A DNA stretch of 16,009 nt, taken from Kiritimatiellota bacterium (lineage in GTDB: Bacteria; Verrucomicrobiota; Lentisphaeria; Victivallales; JAADHT01). The translations under genes were made by a program, and so were the position numbers. Positions 1 through 6,401 of this stretch are shown piece by piece. The stretch lies in NCBI GenBank assembly GCA_013151705.1, contig JAADHT010000055.1, positions 1-16,009 of the forward strand, given 5' to 3'. The stretch's first letter is position 1, and every line of letters begins with the position of its first letter. The notes under the pieces are model-generated. The model was not told the origin of the DNA. It ran no database searches and saw only the letters and a program-made list of their open reading frames with translations.

Positions 1-409
1 TCAACGCTCCCGTCGAACCGGTTCCCAGAAGCGCGTCGATAACGATGTCCCCCGATTTGAAGGAAGGCGCTTCCATTGAAAAATCCACATCCGAAGGCGT
101 AAGTTCCGCATGGAAGAGAGCGTCTCCCTTCAAATCGGAGATCGGACAGACCGAACGCAAAACCACGGGAACGACCGTGCGCTCGCTCAAAAATTTCGCG
201 ACTACGTAGGCGTCTCCCCCGTTGTTGCCCTTTCCGGCGAGAAGGACGAATCGTTTGACGTGGTTTTCCGCGAGATTAGCGGCGAATTCCAGAATCAGCT
301 CTCCGGCACCCCGTCCGGCGTTTTCCATCAATACGGCCCCGGGAATTCCGCCCTCGCCGATGGTTCTGGCGTCGAGCGCCCTCATTTGTGAAACGGTCAA
401 AGTTTTCAT
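1..409 (-). CDS. nnr: NAD(P)H-hydrate epimerase (YjeF N-terminal domain), partial
   Basis: The readable 136 codons are the N-terminal epimerase domain of Nnr, which interconverts the R and S forms of hydrated NAD(P)H so that the dehydratase can repair them. The protein starts MKTLTVSQMRALDART, the usual opening of the family. It carries the signature GKGNNGGDAYVVAKF at residues 59-73 and IDALLGTG near residue 125. The ATG at 409 has a good Shine-Dalgarno sequence, GAGGTGAGG. The stop codon of the damaged sugar kinase (416-418) sits inside this ribosome-binding region, so nnr was probably translated from the same transcript. The gene runs off the left edge; whether a C-terminal dehydratase domain follows cannot be seen. 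Identification is firm from the motifs. Confidence 0.93.
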   Translation of the reverse strand, partial: MKTLTVSQMRALDARTIGEGGIPGAVLMENAGRGAGELILEFAANLAENHVKRFVLLAGKGNNGGDAYVVAKFLSERTVVPVVLRSVCPISDLKGDALFHAELTPSDVDFSMEAPSFKSGDIVIDALLGTGSTGAL

Positions 410-415
410 AAATCC

Positions 416-1514
416 TCACCTCAATGTTTTTAGTGCGGGATAGAGTTTTTTGTATTTTGCGAATTTCGCGTCGTAACCAGCCACGCGCTCGGGTTTGGGA
501 TGGACAACGGCGAGGTCGCCGGTATTCCGCGCCGTCAGTTCGCTCAAGGGAATTCCGGTTTCCGGCTGTCCGAACTCGTTTTTGAACCACTGTAGTATGT
601 TTCCGCCGGTTAGGCTGTAGGCCACCGTCGTGTATTTGCCGCGCAAAGTGTAATCGTAACAGCAGAGATTGCCCTCGCGAAGCTCGCGGCTCAAGCGCTT
701 TTCGGACAAAACAGGGCAGATGCATTCGACCGTGCCGGTAGCGTACATCGCGGAGCCGTCCTCGACCACGCCGGCGCCGACGGCGCCGACCGTCTGATCA
801 TGTCCGCCAGCGTAAACCTTCGCGCCAACCGGCAAGCCCGTCTCCTCCGCGAATTCCGCGGATATCTCTCCGACGAGTCCTCCGGTCGGTAGCGGGCGCG
901 CGAGTCGAGACGCGCTCAAATCCAGATAGTCGAGTATCTCGGGACTCCAAGCGTGCGTGTTGATGTCGAATATTCATGGTCCTGCCGGCTAGCGGCCAGC
1001 TTATCGCGGGCTTCAATCCCATCTTCAGACACATAAGATCCTCGTAGCAATGGAAACCGGCGGCGGCGTTCCAGATGTCGGCGCGGTTCTCCTTCAACCA
1101 CAGGAGTTTGAACAGCGTGAACATCGAATAAGCGGTGTGCCCGGTGATCTCATAGAGCTTCTCGCCGCCGAACTCGGAGGCCACTCTCTCCACGAGTCCG
1201 GCCGCTCTGGCGTCCGAGGAGACCATTCCGTTTCCGATTATCGCTCCGTTCGAATCGACCGGAGTGAACGCCTCGCCCTGGCTTGAGATGCTGATTCCCG
1301 AGACGGGATCGCCCTTTCCGGCGGCGGCCACCGCCGTTTCTTTGATCACGGCCAAACAACTTCCCATCACCTCGTTCGAATCCAACTCGGCGTGTCCAGG
1401 CTCAGGTGTGAGAACCGGATACGCGCGGTACGCCGAAGCCAGCGTCGCGCCTTCCGCGTCGAATACGACGGATTTGCATCCGCTGGTACCAATATCCAAA
1501 CCAAGATAACTCAT
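416..1514 (-). pseudogene. FGGY-family carbohydrate kinase, frameshifted and internally deleted
   Basis: Two reading frames together make a xylulokinase/fuculokinase-like protein, which would phosphorylate a ketose with ATP. Frame one (1514 to 975) opens with MSYLGLDIGTSGCKSVVFDA, the FGGY phosphate-binding start, after a strong GGGAGGAAT ribosome site. Homology then jumps to a second frame: FDINTHAWSPEILDYLDLSA begins at 970, so 4 nt (971-974) lie between the two frames where a multiple of 3 is expected, a one-base indel. Frame two keeps the catalytic-Asp region GGHDQTVGAVGAGVV and the family C-terminal end KKLYPALKTLR. Only about 365 codons remain against roughly 480-500 usual. Most of the C-terminal domain is missing between SLTGGNILQWF and the last ~30 residues. 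Both lesions should abolish activity. Sugar specificity cannot be told; the isomerase and aldolase neighbours suggest a fuculose-like or other ketose substrate. Confidence 0.85.
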
Positions 1515-1667
1515 TCCTTATTCCTCCCAAAACAGATGCTAAATCCATCGCGCTCGCCAGCCGCCGACGGACAACGCGACGGCGATGCGGGACGCGAAAA
1601 AACTCACGAAACCGCAAATGACACTCGAACTTTTTTTATGCGCTTTCAGACCGCGGTGCCAGCAGGG

Positions 1668-1686
1668 GGGCGGGGACGCACCGCCC
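1668..1686. repeat. GGGCGG/CCGCCC short inverted repeat, copy A
   Basis: GGGCGG at 1668-1673 pairs with CCGCCC at 1681-1686 around the spacer GGACGCA. A similar unit with the same arms and a related spacer (GCGAGGACGCT) occurs in the same orientation at 3478-3500. Both are intergenic, which fits a dispersed non-coding repeat family. Confidence 0.5.
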
Positions 1687-1730
1687 TGCGTAGGTCCGTA
1701 TCGCCGAGACGGACTCGGGAACCGTCGCGC

Positions 1731-1758
1731 GTCATTGATGTTTTTTCGACTCAATGAC
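1731..1758. repeat. 8-bp inverted repeat with T-rich loop
   Basis: GTCATTGA (1731-1738) and TCAATGAC (1751-1758) are perfect complements separated by 12 nt containing six T on the plus strand. It lies about 50 nt downstream of the isomerase remnant stop. No T-run follows the stem on the minus strand, so it is not a standard terminator. Confidence 0.35.
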
Positions 1759-1810
1759 ACAGAGACCCGGTGACGCGGTTTTTTTGAGCCGCTTTGGAAT
1801 CAAGTGGATT

Positions 1811-2144
1811 TCACCATTCAAGCAGATCGTATCCAAGGTAGCGGACGAACGCCTCGCGCACGGCCTCCTCCATATACCCCGTCGAAACGCTGACGTGATG
1901 CCGGTATCCGCCGTAGCCGATTTCGCGCAACTTGCTTTGCAATCCCGCGATTTCCGCGACTCCCGCGCAACCGAAGAACTCGGGAGGAATGACATCGTCG
2001 GTGAATCTTCCCTCGCCGATGAAAAACTCGAGTCTGCCATTATTGGTGATCGAACTCGCTCAACTCCTTTCTGGCCTCCGCTATCAAACACTCCTGAAAA
2101 AAACCGCGGTTTCCGAAAAACAGCGCGAACGTCGTCTTATTTAT
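1811..2144 (-). pseudogene. L-fucose isomerase family protein, gutted remnant with ATA in place of the start codon
   Basis: Two pieces of an L-fucose/L-arabinose-isomerase-family (COG2407-like) gene survive. The N-terminal piece (2144 to 2040) reads, after its first codon, NKTTFALFFGNRGFFQECLI and then AEARKELSEF before running into TAA at 2042-2040. A Shine-Dalgarno sequence, AAAGGAGG (2160-2153), sits 8 nt upstream of the expected initiator, but that codon is ATA (2144-2142) rather than ATG. The C-terminal piece, in another frame, contains EFFIGEGRFTDDVIPPEFFG, then CAGVAEIAGLQSKLREIGYG, RHHVS and REAFVRYLGYDLLEW, stopping at TGA 1813-1811. About 110 codons remain of a protein normally about 450-500 residues. 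The piece boundary is near 2050. This enzyme would convert an aldose to the ketose used by the adjacent kinase. It is clearly non-functional. Confidence 0.82.
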
Positions 2145-2437
2145 TGGCGCGACCTCCTTTTTTTGTTTCACTTGTACGGATGGCGACGACATAAAAATTC
2201 AAAACAACCATTTGGATTCCTTCCTCCACTACTTCTAAAGCGTAAAAAAATCTTTCTTAACTTGAGCCAATTGCGAAAGTCTGAGCGAGTCATGACGCAC
2301 GGTCGTTCAGACTTTTGCAACTGGCTCACTTGAAAATTGGATGTTCAATATTTGATTGTGGCTTCACCGCTTTGGCTTCTGAACTATGACGCGAGCGAAT
2401 TTTAGCTCTTGGCGTCTTGGTGGTTGACAGCGACAAA
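2145..2437. other. Non-coding gap between aldolase and isomerase remnant
   Basis: No coding sequence is supported. Next to the aldolase stop the minus strand reads AACCACCAAGACGCCAAGAG, a low-complexity repeat-like string, and nearby lie ATTGAACATCCAATTTTCAA-type AT-rich words. A long hairpin occupies 2264-2327, with a run of seven T about 13 nt beyond it on the minus strand. The isomerase ribosome-binding site lies at 2153-2160. Confidence 0.5.
2264..2327. repeat. Long imperfect inverted repeat (25-bp arms, 14-nt loop)
   Basis: The arms 2264-2288 and 2303-2327 match as reverse complements at 22 of 25 positions, with a further T-A pair outside them; the loop is 14 nt. In plus-strand RNA two of the three differences become G-U pairs. 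The shape suits a palindromic MITE-like or REP-like element, or a transcript-stabilising hairpin after the aldolase gene. A 17-nt stretch of one arm recurs with one mismatch at 15529-15545, which favours a dispersed element. Confidence 0.65.
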
Positions 2438-3337
2438 TCAAATAAGTTTGCGGGCGGAATCCGCAATCTCCAGTTCATCGTTGATTATCGCGAGCATCGC
2501 TTCGTAAACGGCATCCTGCCCGGCCTTGACGGATGCGCCGACGTTCCGCTCGTAGGGTTGCCGTATGGCCGTCGCCACGTTTATCTTCGCGATGCCGTTT
2601 TCGAAAGACTCCATAATATATTTTTTCTTGATTCCCGTGCCGCCGTGCAATACCAGCGGAACCGCGGTCCTATCTCTGATCTCCCTCAACCGCTCGATAT
2701 TCAACCGCGCCTCGATCTTCTTCTGATCCTTTTTGGCCGCGGAAATCGCACCGTGTATGTTTCCAATCGCGACTGAAAGCCAGTCCGCTCCCGATTCGTT
2801 CATAAAGCGCTTCGCGTCGTCCGGCGAAGTGAATCCTTTTCCCGAAGCGAACAACTCCTCGTAGGGAGGAAGGGGGCCGGCCTCGTGTCCCATCACAGCT
2901 CCCAATTCAGCTTCGACCGGAATGCCGGCGGCAGCGGCCAATTCGACCACTTCGGCGGTCGCCTTTATGTTGCCTTCGAGATCGAGACGCGATCCGTCGA
3001 TCATAACCGACTCGTATCCCAGCTCAATGGCCTCACGGATGACAACGTCGTAATCGACCGGCAAATCATCCTCGTCGATCACGGGAACGTGGTCGAGATG
3101 CAGCCTGGTGTGATTCTCATCCCGACACCGCAGATACTCGTCCCGCACCGCCTTCAGGCTTCCAGACTCGAATTTGATCCATTCAAGTCTGGCGACCATT
3201 ATCAACCCGAAACTGTTAGTGTCGCGCAAAGCCCTCACGACTGGCTCCATCATTGGCAGATACGGGATGTTGAACCCCGGCACGACTGTTCCGTTTTTCA
3301 AAGACTTCACCACAATCTCTTTAGTGCTCAATCTCAT
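2438..3337 (-). CDS. Class II fructose/tagatose-bisphosphate-type aldolase
   Basis: This 299-residue protein is a metal-dependent class II aldolase that reversibly cleaves a ketose phosphate to DHAP plus an aldehyde in the cytoplasm. Landmarks: PGFNIPYLPMMEPVVRAL near the start; RLHLDHVP with catalytic Asp82 and metal ligand His83; VEAELGAVMGHEAG (residues 141-154) with the conserved acidic residues; GNIHG (His195); VLHGGTGI (His231, phosphate loop); and KINVATAIR (Asn253). Length is normal for the FbaA/GatY/KbaY family. The ATG at 3337 follows AAGGGAGACG. It is the only undamaged enzyme of a three-step sugar pathway, since the isomerase and kinase just downstream are wrecked. The exact substrate (fructose-1,6-, tagatose-1,6- or a 1-phosphate) cannot be set from sequence. 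No truncation or lost key residue was seen. Confidence 0.9.
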   Translation of the reverse strand: MRLSTKEIVVKSLKNGTVVPGFNIPYLPMMEPVVRALRDTNSFGLIMVARLEWIKFESGSLKAVRDEYLRCRDENHTRLHLDHVPVIDEDDLPVDYDVVIREAIELGYESVMIDGSRLDLEGNIKATAEVVELAAAAGIPVEAELGAVMGHEAGPLPPYEELFASGKGFTSPDDAKRFMNESGADWLSVAIGNIHGAISAAKKDQKKIEARLNIERLREIRDRTAVPLVLHGGTGIKKKYIMESFENGIAKINVATAIRQPYERNVGASVKAGQDAVYEAMLAIINDELEIADSARKLI

Positions 3338-3351
3338 TTTTCGTCTCCCTT

Positions 3352-3386
3352 GTCAGTCCTACTTTAAATTTGCCATATTCCACCAT
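3352..3386 (-). repeat. Shared leader element, copy 1 (upstream of aldolase)
   Basis: On the minus strand this reads GGTGGAAT, a few bases, then CAAATTTAAA, two bases, AGGACTGACA, ending 14 nt before the aldolase ATG. The same blocks in the same order lie directly upstream of the K+ channel (4298-4335). It may be a dispersed repeat or a common regulatory sequence. Confidence 0.5.
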
Positions 3387-3477
3387 TCGATGCTCGACGT
3401 TCATCCCTCCATTCAAAATTGAACGCTGAAAATTCAATATTGAAATTATTTTCACCACCTCACTGGCTTACGGAAAT

Positions 3478-3500
3478 GGGCGGGCGAGGACGCTCCGCCC
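3478..3500. repeat. GGGCGG/CCGCCC short inverted repeat, copy B
   Basis: GGGCGG at 3478-3483 pairs with CCGCCC at 3495-3500. Arms and part of the spacer (GGACGC) match the unit at 1668-1686 in the same orientation, so this is a second copy of a small GC-rich dispersed unit. Confidence 0.5.
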
Positions 3501-3584
3501 TACCCGCAGATTCACCGACTCTCCGTCTCGTTGTTGCGGGCGCGCCCCCTACATCGCGTCTCCCCGTTTCACCGCCTCACTGAT

Positions 3585-4295
3585 TCACCCGTCCTGCTCC
3601 TCGCCCGCGAAGTCGTCCAGCTTCCTCTCCAAGGCGCTCAACCGTTCATCCAGCTCGGCGAATTTCCCGTCGCCCGCCATGGCAAACCGCTTAGTTCCCG
3701 ACTGCGCGAACACGGTTCCGGCTCCGAACGAGAGAAGAAACAAGCAGATCAGAACTTGAATGTCAACAACGCACTTGGCCAGCACGCCTTTGGGCACCAT
3801 GTCACCGTAACCGACGGTGGTGGACGTAATCAGGCTGAAATGCAGGCAGTCCTGAAAACATTTCAAAGCGCTCAAAAGAACGCGCGACTTGTCGCCATTG
3901 GCGGCATCGTCCCGCAACATCTCGATCCATCGCGAATCAACGCCTGAAATAGGATGGTCGTCACCGTAGCCGTTCCGCTGGCAGGACACCGACACCAAAT
4001 AAAAGTAAATCACCCCGAACATCAGTATTATCTCGATGTAAAGAATCGCCAGGTGGCGTATGCTCGACAAACTTCGTTTTATGTTGCTCAAATACAAAAT
4101 AGTCAGAATCAAAGGACCAGATAGAAGGATAAAGGAAACGAAGGCGGCGAACCGCGGCACGCGCTGTTCGAGATCCGTCGCGAAAACCATGACCACCACC
4201 ACCAGTAGAGCGAAAAAAACATACGACAAGGTAAAAAACAAAGGCAAACGCGGATATTCCCTCAGCACTCTGTTTATGAAACGAGGTCCTTTCAT
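3585..4295 (-). CDS. Potassium channel family protein (TVGYGD filter)
   Basis: A 236-residue inner-membrane ion channel subunit with the K+ selectivity filter STTVGYGDMVP (TVGYGD at residues 160-165), the hallmark of the Ion_trans_2 family. Hydrophobic segments lie at about 17-39, 50-70 and 82-103, followed by a polar loop (104-147), the pore helix (148-160) and a last membrane helix (about 176-198). The C-terminus (211-231, KFAELDERLSALERKLDDFA) is a short predicted coiled coil that could hold the tetramer together. No RCK/TrkA nucleotide-binding domain is present, so gating signals are unknown. Cys105, Cys146 and Cys150 flank or lie in the outward loop and might form a disulfide. The ATG at 4295 has AAGGA 8 nt upstream; this Shine-Dalgarno is part of the repeated leader element. 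Confidence 0.9.
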   Translation of the reverse strand: MKGPRFINRVLREYPRLPLFFTLSYVFFALLVVVVMVFATDLEQRVPRFAAFVSFILLSGPLILTILYLSNIKRSLSSIRHLAILYIEIILMFGVIYFYLVSVSCQRNGYGDDHPISGVDSRWIEMLRDDAANGDKSRVLLSALKCFQDCLHFSLITSTTVGYGDMVPKGVLAKCVVDIQVLICLFLLSFGAGTVFAQSGTKRFAMAGDGKFAELDERLSALERKLDDFAGEEQDG

Positions 4296-4297
4296 TT

Positions 4298-4335
4298 GTC
4301 AAGTCCTTGTTTAAATTTGTTGCATTTCACCACTT
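4298..4335 (-). repeat. Shared leader element, copy 2 (upstream of K+ channel)
   Basis: Minus strand blocks GGTGAAAT, CAAATTTAAA and AAGGACTTGACA match the leader before the aldolase (3352-3386), with small length changes between blocks. Here the AAGGA block acts as the ribosome-binding site of the channel gene, ending 2 nt before its ATG. Confidence 0.5.
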
Positions 4336-4368
4336 AAAATCAACAATGTTTCCCGTATTCGACACTTT

Positions 4369-4421
4369 GGGAGCGGGACTAGAGCGCTCGGCGCACTCCT
4401 CGCTCTCCCCTCCCGGCTCCC
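4369..4421. repeat. Imperfect GC-rich inverted repeat after the phosphoesterase gene
   Basis: GGGAGC (4369-4374) faces GGCTCCC (ending 4421), and further matching blocks (GGGA, AGAGCG against CGCTCT and TCCC) lie inside, leaving a loop around 4390-4400. It begins 2 nt beyond the phosphoesterase stop on the minus strand. No T-run follows, so a factor-independent terminator is only possible, not shown. Confidence 0.35.
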
Positions 4422-4422
4422 C

Positions 4423-6210
4423 TCATTCCCCATCGGGAAAAACGCACTCACCGAAGCCCCTGGAATCGTTTATCCGTCCCAAAGGAAGGCACCAGCAATA
4501 TATTCTGCGACCTTTGGAGACGGACATACGGCCGGCGTTGAATCGAAGCCCGAGGGTTTCGAGCGGCTTGTCCTCGAAAATGCTCATCGGCAACGCCAAC
4601 TCCACGACATATCCATCTTTTCCGCGGACGACCGCCGACTCCCATTTGGGACTCCATTTGAACCCGACCGTTTTATTCGACGCCAAATAATCGCTTTGCA
4701 CCCCGTGCGAGGATATTCCGAATACGAATTTCGAGTTTTTCAGCTTTCGGGAGTGGAAGACGAAAAGCACACTGTCCTCTATGGGAATGTACCAGTCTTT
4801 TTTATGTATCATTTTCCTCAAAGACGACGGCTTGTCGGATTGGCATTTGAACGCCAGAAAGAGATTGCGGCCGTTACGCAGCGCCTTGAGCTCGACATTC
4901 TCCTCGGACCAATGTTTCGTAGTCAAATTGAACCAATGCCCGGCGGGTGGAGCGTTCTTCCAATCCGCTTCGTCCAACTTACCGTCTATCCTGATGCGGC
5001 CCTTCGCGTTTTTTATCGTCAGCCTGCGCTTGAATCTGACATTCAATTCAGCGGTTCTGTCGTATATCTTGAGATTGTTGATCTCAAGCGAAGTGAGAAG
5101 CTTCGGAAGCGGAAAGAGATTTTTCCCTCCGTACTCGATCGGCAGAGCGACGCCTTTAGACTTACCTGGATCTACCGTGACATCCACAATCGGATCTGAC
5201 GTAGTCCAATTGGAGCCTTTCGGCGAAACGAGTTTCAAATGAAAAGTCAGCGGCGAATCATAGGTGTTGAGCAGTTTCAAGCGAATCGCGAGTTTCGCGG
5301 CTTCGCCGGGATATATCGCTGGAACTTTGTAGTCCAAACTGTTCAATATCCTCGTCAACTGGTCGCCGGCGAATGCCTGGGGGACCTTCGATTCGGAAGA
5401 GTTTGGCTCCACGACCTTGATGGAAACACCGTCCGCGGTCGGCCCTGCCAACAAATAATGATAATACGCTCCTATTCCGCGGCCTCCGCGGAGCGGCGCG
5501 CCGCCGCCGCCGGTGATGATGTATCTCACTCCGTCGGAACGCCCCTCGTCGGCGAATCTGTGCTCGTGTCCCGCGAAAACGGTGTCGATCCTGTATTTGA
5601 CGAGCAATGGATGCACGGTGGCGTTCCAACCGCTTTTCTCGTCGTGCCACAACGGTTGGTGTATGAAGACAAAACGATACTTCAGGTGTTTCGACGCCTC
5701 CAGGCGTTCTTTCAGCCACTCCAGCCGCGCTCCCGCGATCTTCGCGGGATGCCGCAAATCCTCCGAGTCGAGAACGATGAATTCGCACCCGTTGACTGTG
5801 AAATCGTAATAGGGTTCGCCGCAACGCTTTTTATACAATTCGAGCGAGACCGCGTTCCAGATGTCGTGGTTGCCCGGAACCAACCGCAGCGGTTTCCGCA
5901 AAACAGCGCACGCCTTTTTAAACACCGCCCACTGTTCGTCGATCTTTTTGGGATCATCGATGTATCCGGAAATCATATCGCCCGTCATAACCACGAATTC
6001 AGCGGGTGATTTATCTATTTCCTTGAGCATGACGGGAAATATCGAAGGTTGCGTCAATGAATGGCTTCTTTCCGGACGGCAGTCGCCTAGAACGGCAAAA
6101 ACGAACGGCTTGAAATCCGTATTATCGCCAGCCGACGTTTGAAATGAAAACGTCACCGCGAACAACGGCATGCAAATCGATGCAAACGCTCTCAAGACTG
6201 AAAATTTCAT
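4423..6210 (-). CDS. Exported metallophosphoesterase with C-terminal CBM9-like domain
   Basis: A 595-residue protein with three parts. Residues 1-27 form a signal peptide with likely cleavage near TSA/GD. Residues 35-270 are a calcineurin-like phosphoesterase: LGDCRPE (Asp43), VVMTGDMISG (Asp78), VPGNHDIW (Asn114, His115), FIHQPLW (His184) and FAGHEHRFAD (His215, His217) give the two-metal site. Motif I reads D-C-R rather than the usual D-x-H, as I recall for some members. A beta-rich linker follows (280-400). Residues 407-593 start with IRIDGKLDEADWKNAPP, the typical opening of CBM9-like sugar-binding domains. The likely role is periplasmic or extracellular hydrolysis of a phosphoester attached to or near a glycan; the substrate is unknown. 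The ATG at 6210 follows GGAGGTCGA. Confidence 0.88.
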   Translation of the reverse strand: MKFSVLRAFASICMPLFAVTFSFQTSAGDNTDFKPFVFAVLGDCRPERSHSLTQPSIFPVMLKEIDKSPAEFVVMTGDMISGYIDDPKKIDEQWAVFKKACAVLRKPLRLVPGNHDIWNAVSLELYKKRCGEPYYDFTVNGCEFIVLDSEDLRHPAKIAGARLEWLKERLEASKHLKYRFVFIHQPLWHDEKSGWNATVHPLLVKYRIDTVFAGHEHRFADEGRSDGVRYIITGGGGAPLRGGRGIGAYYHYLLAGPTADGVSIKVVEPNSSESKVPQAFAGDQLTRILNSLDYKVPAIYPGEAAKLAIRLKLLNTYDSPLTFHLKLVSPKGSNWTTSDPIVDVTVDPGKSKGVALPIEYGGKNLFPLPKLLTSLEINNLKIYDRTAELNVRFKRRLTIKNAKGRIRIDGKLDEADWKNAPPAGHWFNLTTKHWSEENVELKALRNGRNLFLAFKCQSDKPSSLRKMIHKKDWYIPIEDSVLFVFHSRKLKNSKFVFGISSHGVQSDYLASNKTVGFKWSPKWESAVVRGKDGYVVELALPMSIFEDKPLETLGLRFNAGRMSVSKGRRIYCWCLPLGRINDSRGFGECVFPDGE

Positions 6211-6263
6211 TCGACCTCCATCATCGCCGCGCCGTTTCCCAACCGGATATCAACTCTTCCAAC

Positions 6264-6269
6264 AATATA
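6264..6269 (-). promoter_or_regulatory. Possible -10 box for the phosphoesterase gene
   Basis: The minus strand reads TATATT (five of six to TATAAT) about 54 nt before the phosphoesterase ATG. The -35 position 17 nt upstream (GTGGAA) is poor, so this is a weak call. Confidence 0.25.
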
Positions 6270-6310
6270 GCCCGCCCCCGCGCCTTTTCCACTCCGAACC
6301 CCCCGTCATC

Positions 6311-6339
6311 GGGGTCAACCCTGCGATACTTGACTTTTT
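6311..6339 (+). repeat. Left terminal inverted repeat of the RAYT element
   Basis: It begins GGGGTCAACCCTGCGATA and ends CTTTTT after five less conserved bases. Its partner is 7382-7410. The central GGG-TCAA-CCC can form a tiny stem, as at RAYT recognition palindromes. The inner end overlaps the transposase -35 box. Confidence 0.8.
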
Positions 6340-6358
6340 CGCCAATCGGTTGTATGGT
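6330..6358 (+). promoter_or_regulatory. Sigma-70-type promoter of the RAYT transposase
   Basis: TTGACT (6330-6335, five of six to consensus) and TATGGT (6353-6358, four of six) are separated by exactly 17 nt, placing a start site near 6366 and a leader of about 36 nt. The -35 hexamer is inside the left inverted repeat, so a transposase bound to its own end could repress transcription. That repression is inference. Confidence 0.5.
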
Positions 6359-6401
6359 GAGATGTTCGCTTTAAATGCATTTAACCCACAGGAGGTGTAA
6401 A

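Larger units (their letters stand above)
1515..1810. other. Intergenic stretch with repeat-like sequence between isomerase and kinase remnants
   Basis: No gene is supported here. The stretch holds the kinase ribosome-binding site (GGGAGGAAT on the minus strand, about 1521-1529), a GC-rich GGGCGG/CCGCCC inverted repeat at 1668-1686, and an 8-bp inverted repeat at 1731-1758. Several open frames cross it on both strands, but their Arg/Pro-rich translations resemble no protein family I know. Confidence 0.5.
3338..3584. repeat. Repeat-mosaic intergenic region between K+ channel and aldolase
   Basis: This 247-nt gap is built from short repeat-like units. TTCACCACCTCACTGGCTT (3451-3469) and TTCACCGCCTCACTGATTC (3568-3586) are near copies in the same orientation; the second overlaps the channel stop. 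A GGGCGG/CCGCCC inverted repeat lies at 3478-3500. AT-rich short palindromes (TTCAAAATTGAA, TTCAATATTGAA) lie at 3413-3443. The leader element shared with the channel gene occupies 3352-3386. No gene is supported. Confidence 0.5.

Noticed and set aside
1732..2091. Open frame of 119 codons on the minus strand over the isomerase remnant
   Set aside because: It is a shifted frame of the degraded isomerase; the homologous residues lie in two other frames (2144-2040 and about 2050-1811).
1754..2194. Open frame of 146 codons on the plus strand
   Set aside because: Antisense to the isomerase remnant, without a ribosome site or recognisable family.
3413..3443. AT-rich words TTCAAAATTGAA and TTCAATATTGAA as an operator pair
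   Set aside because: Short AT-rich palindromes of this kind also appear in other gaps here, so they look like repeat debris rather than a specific binding site.
4369..4421. Factor-independent terminator after the phosphoesterase
   Set aside because: The stem is imperfect and no T-run follows on the minus strand, so it is listed only as an inverted repeat.
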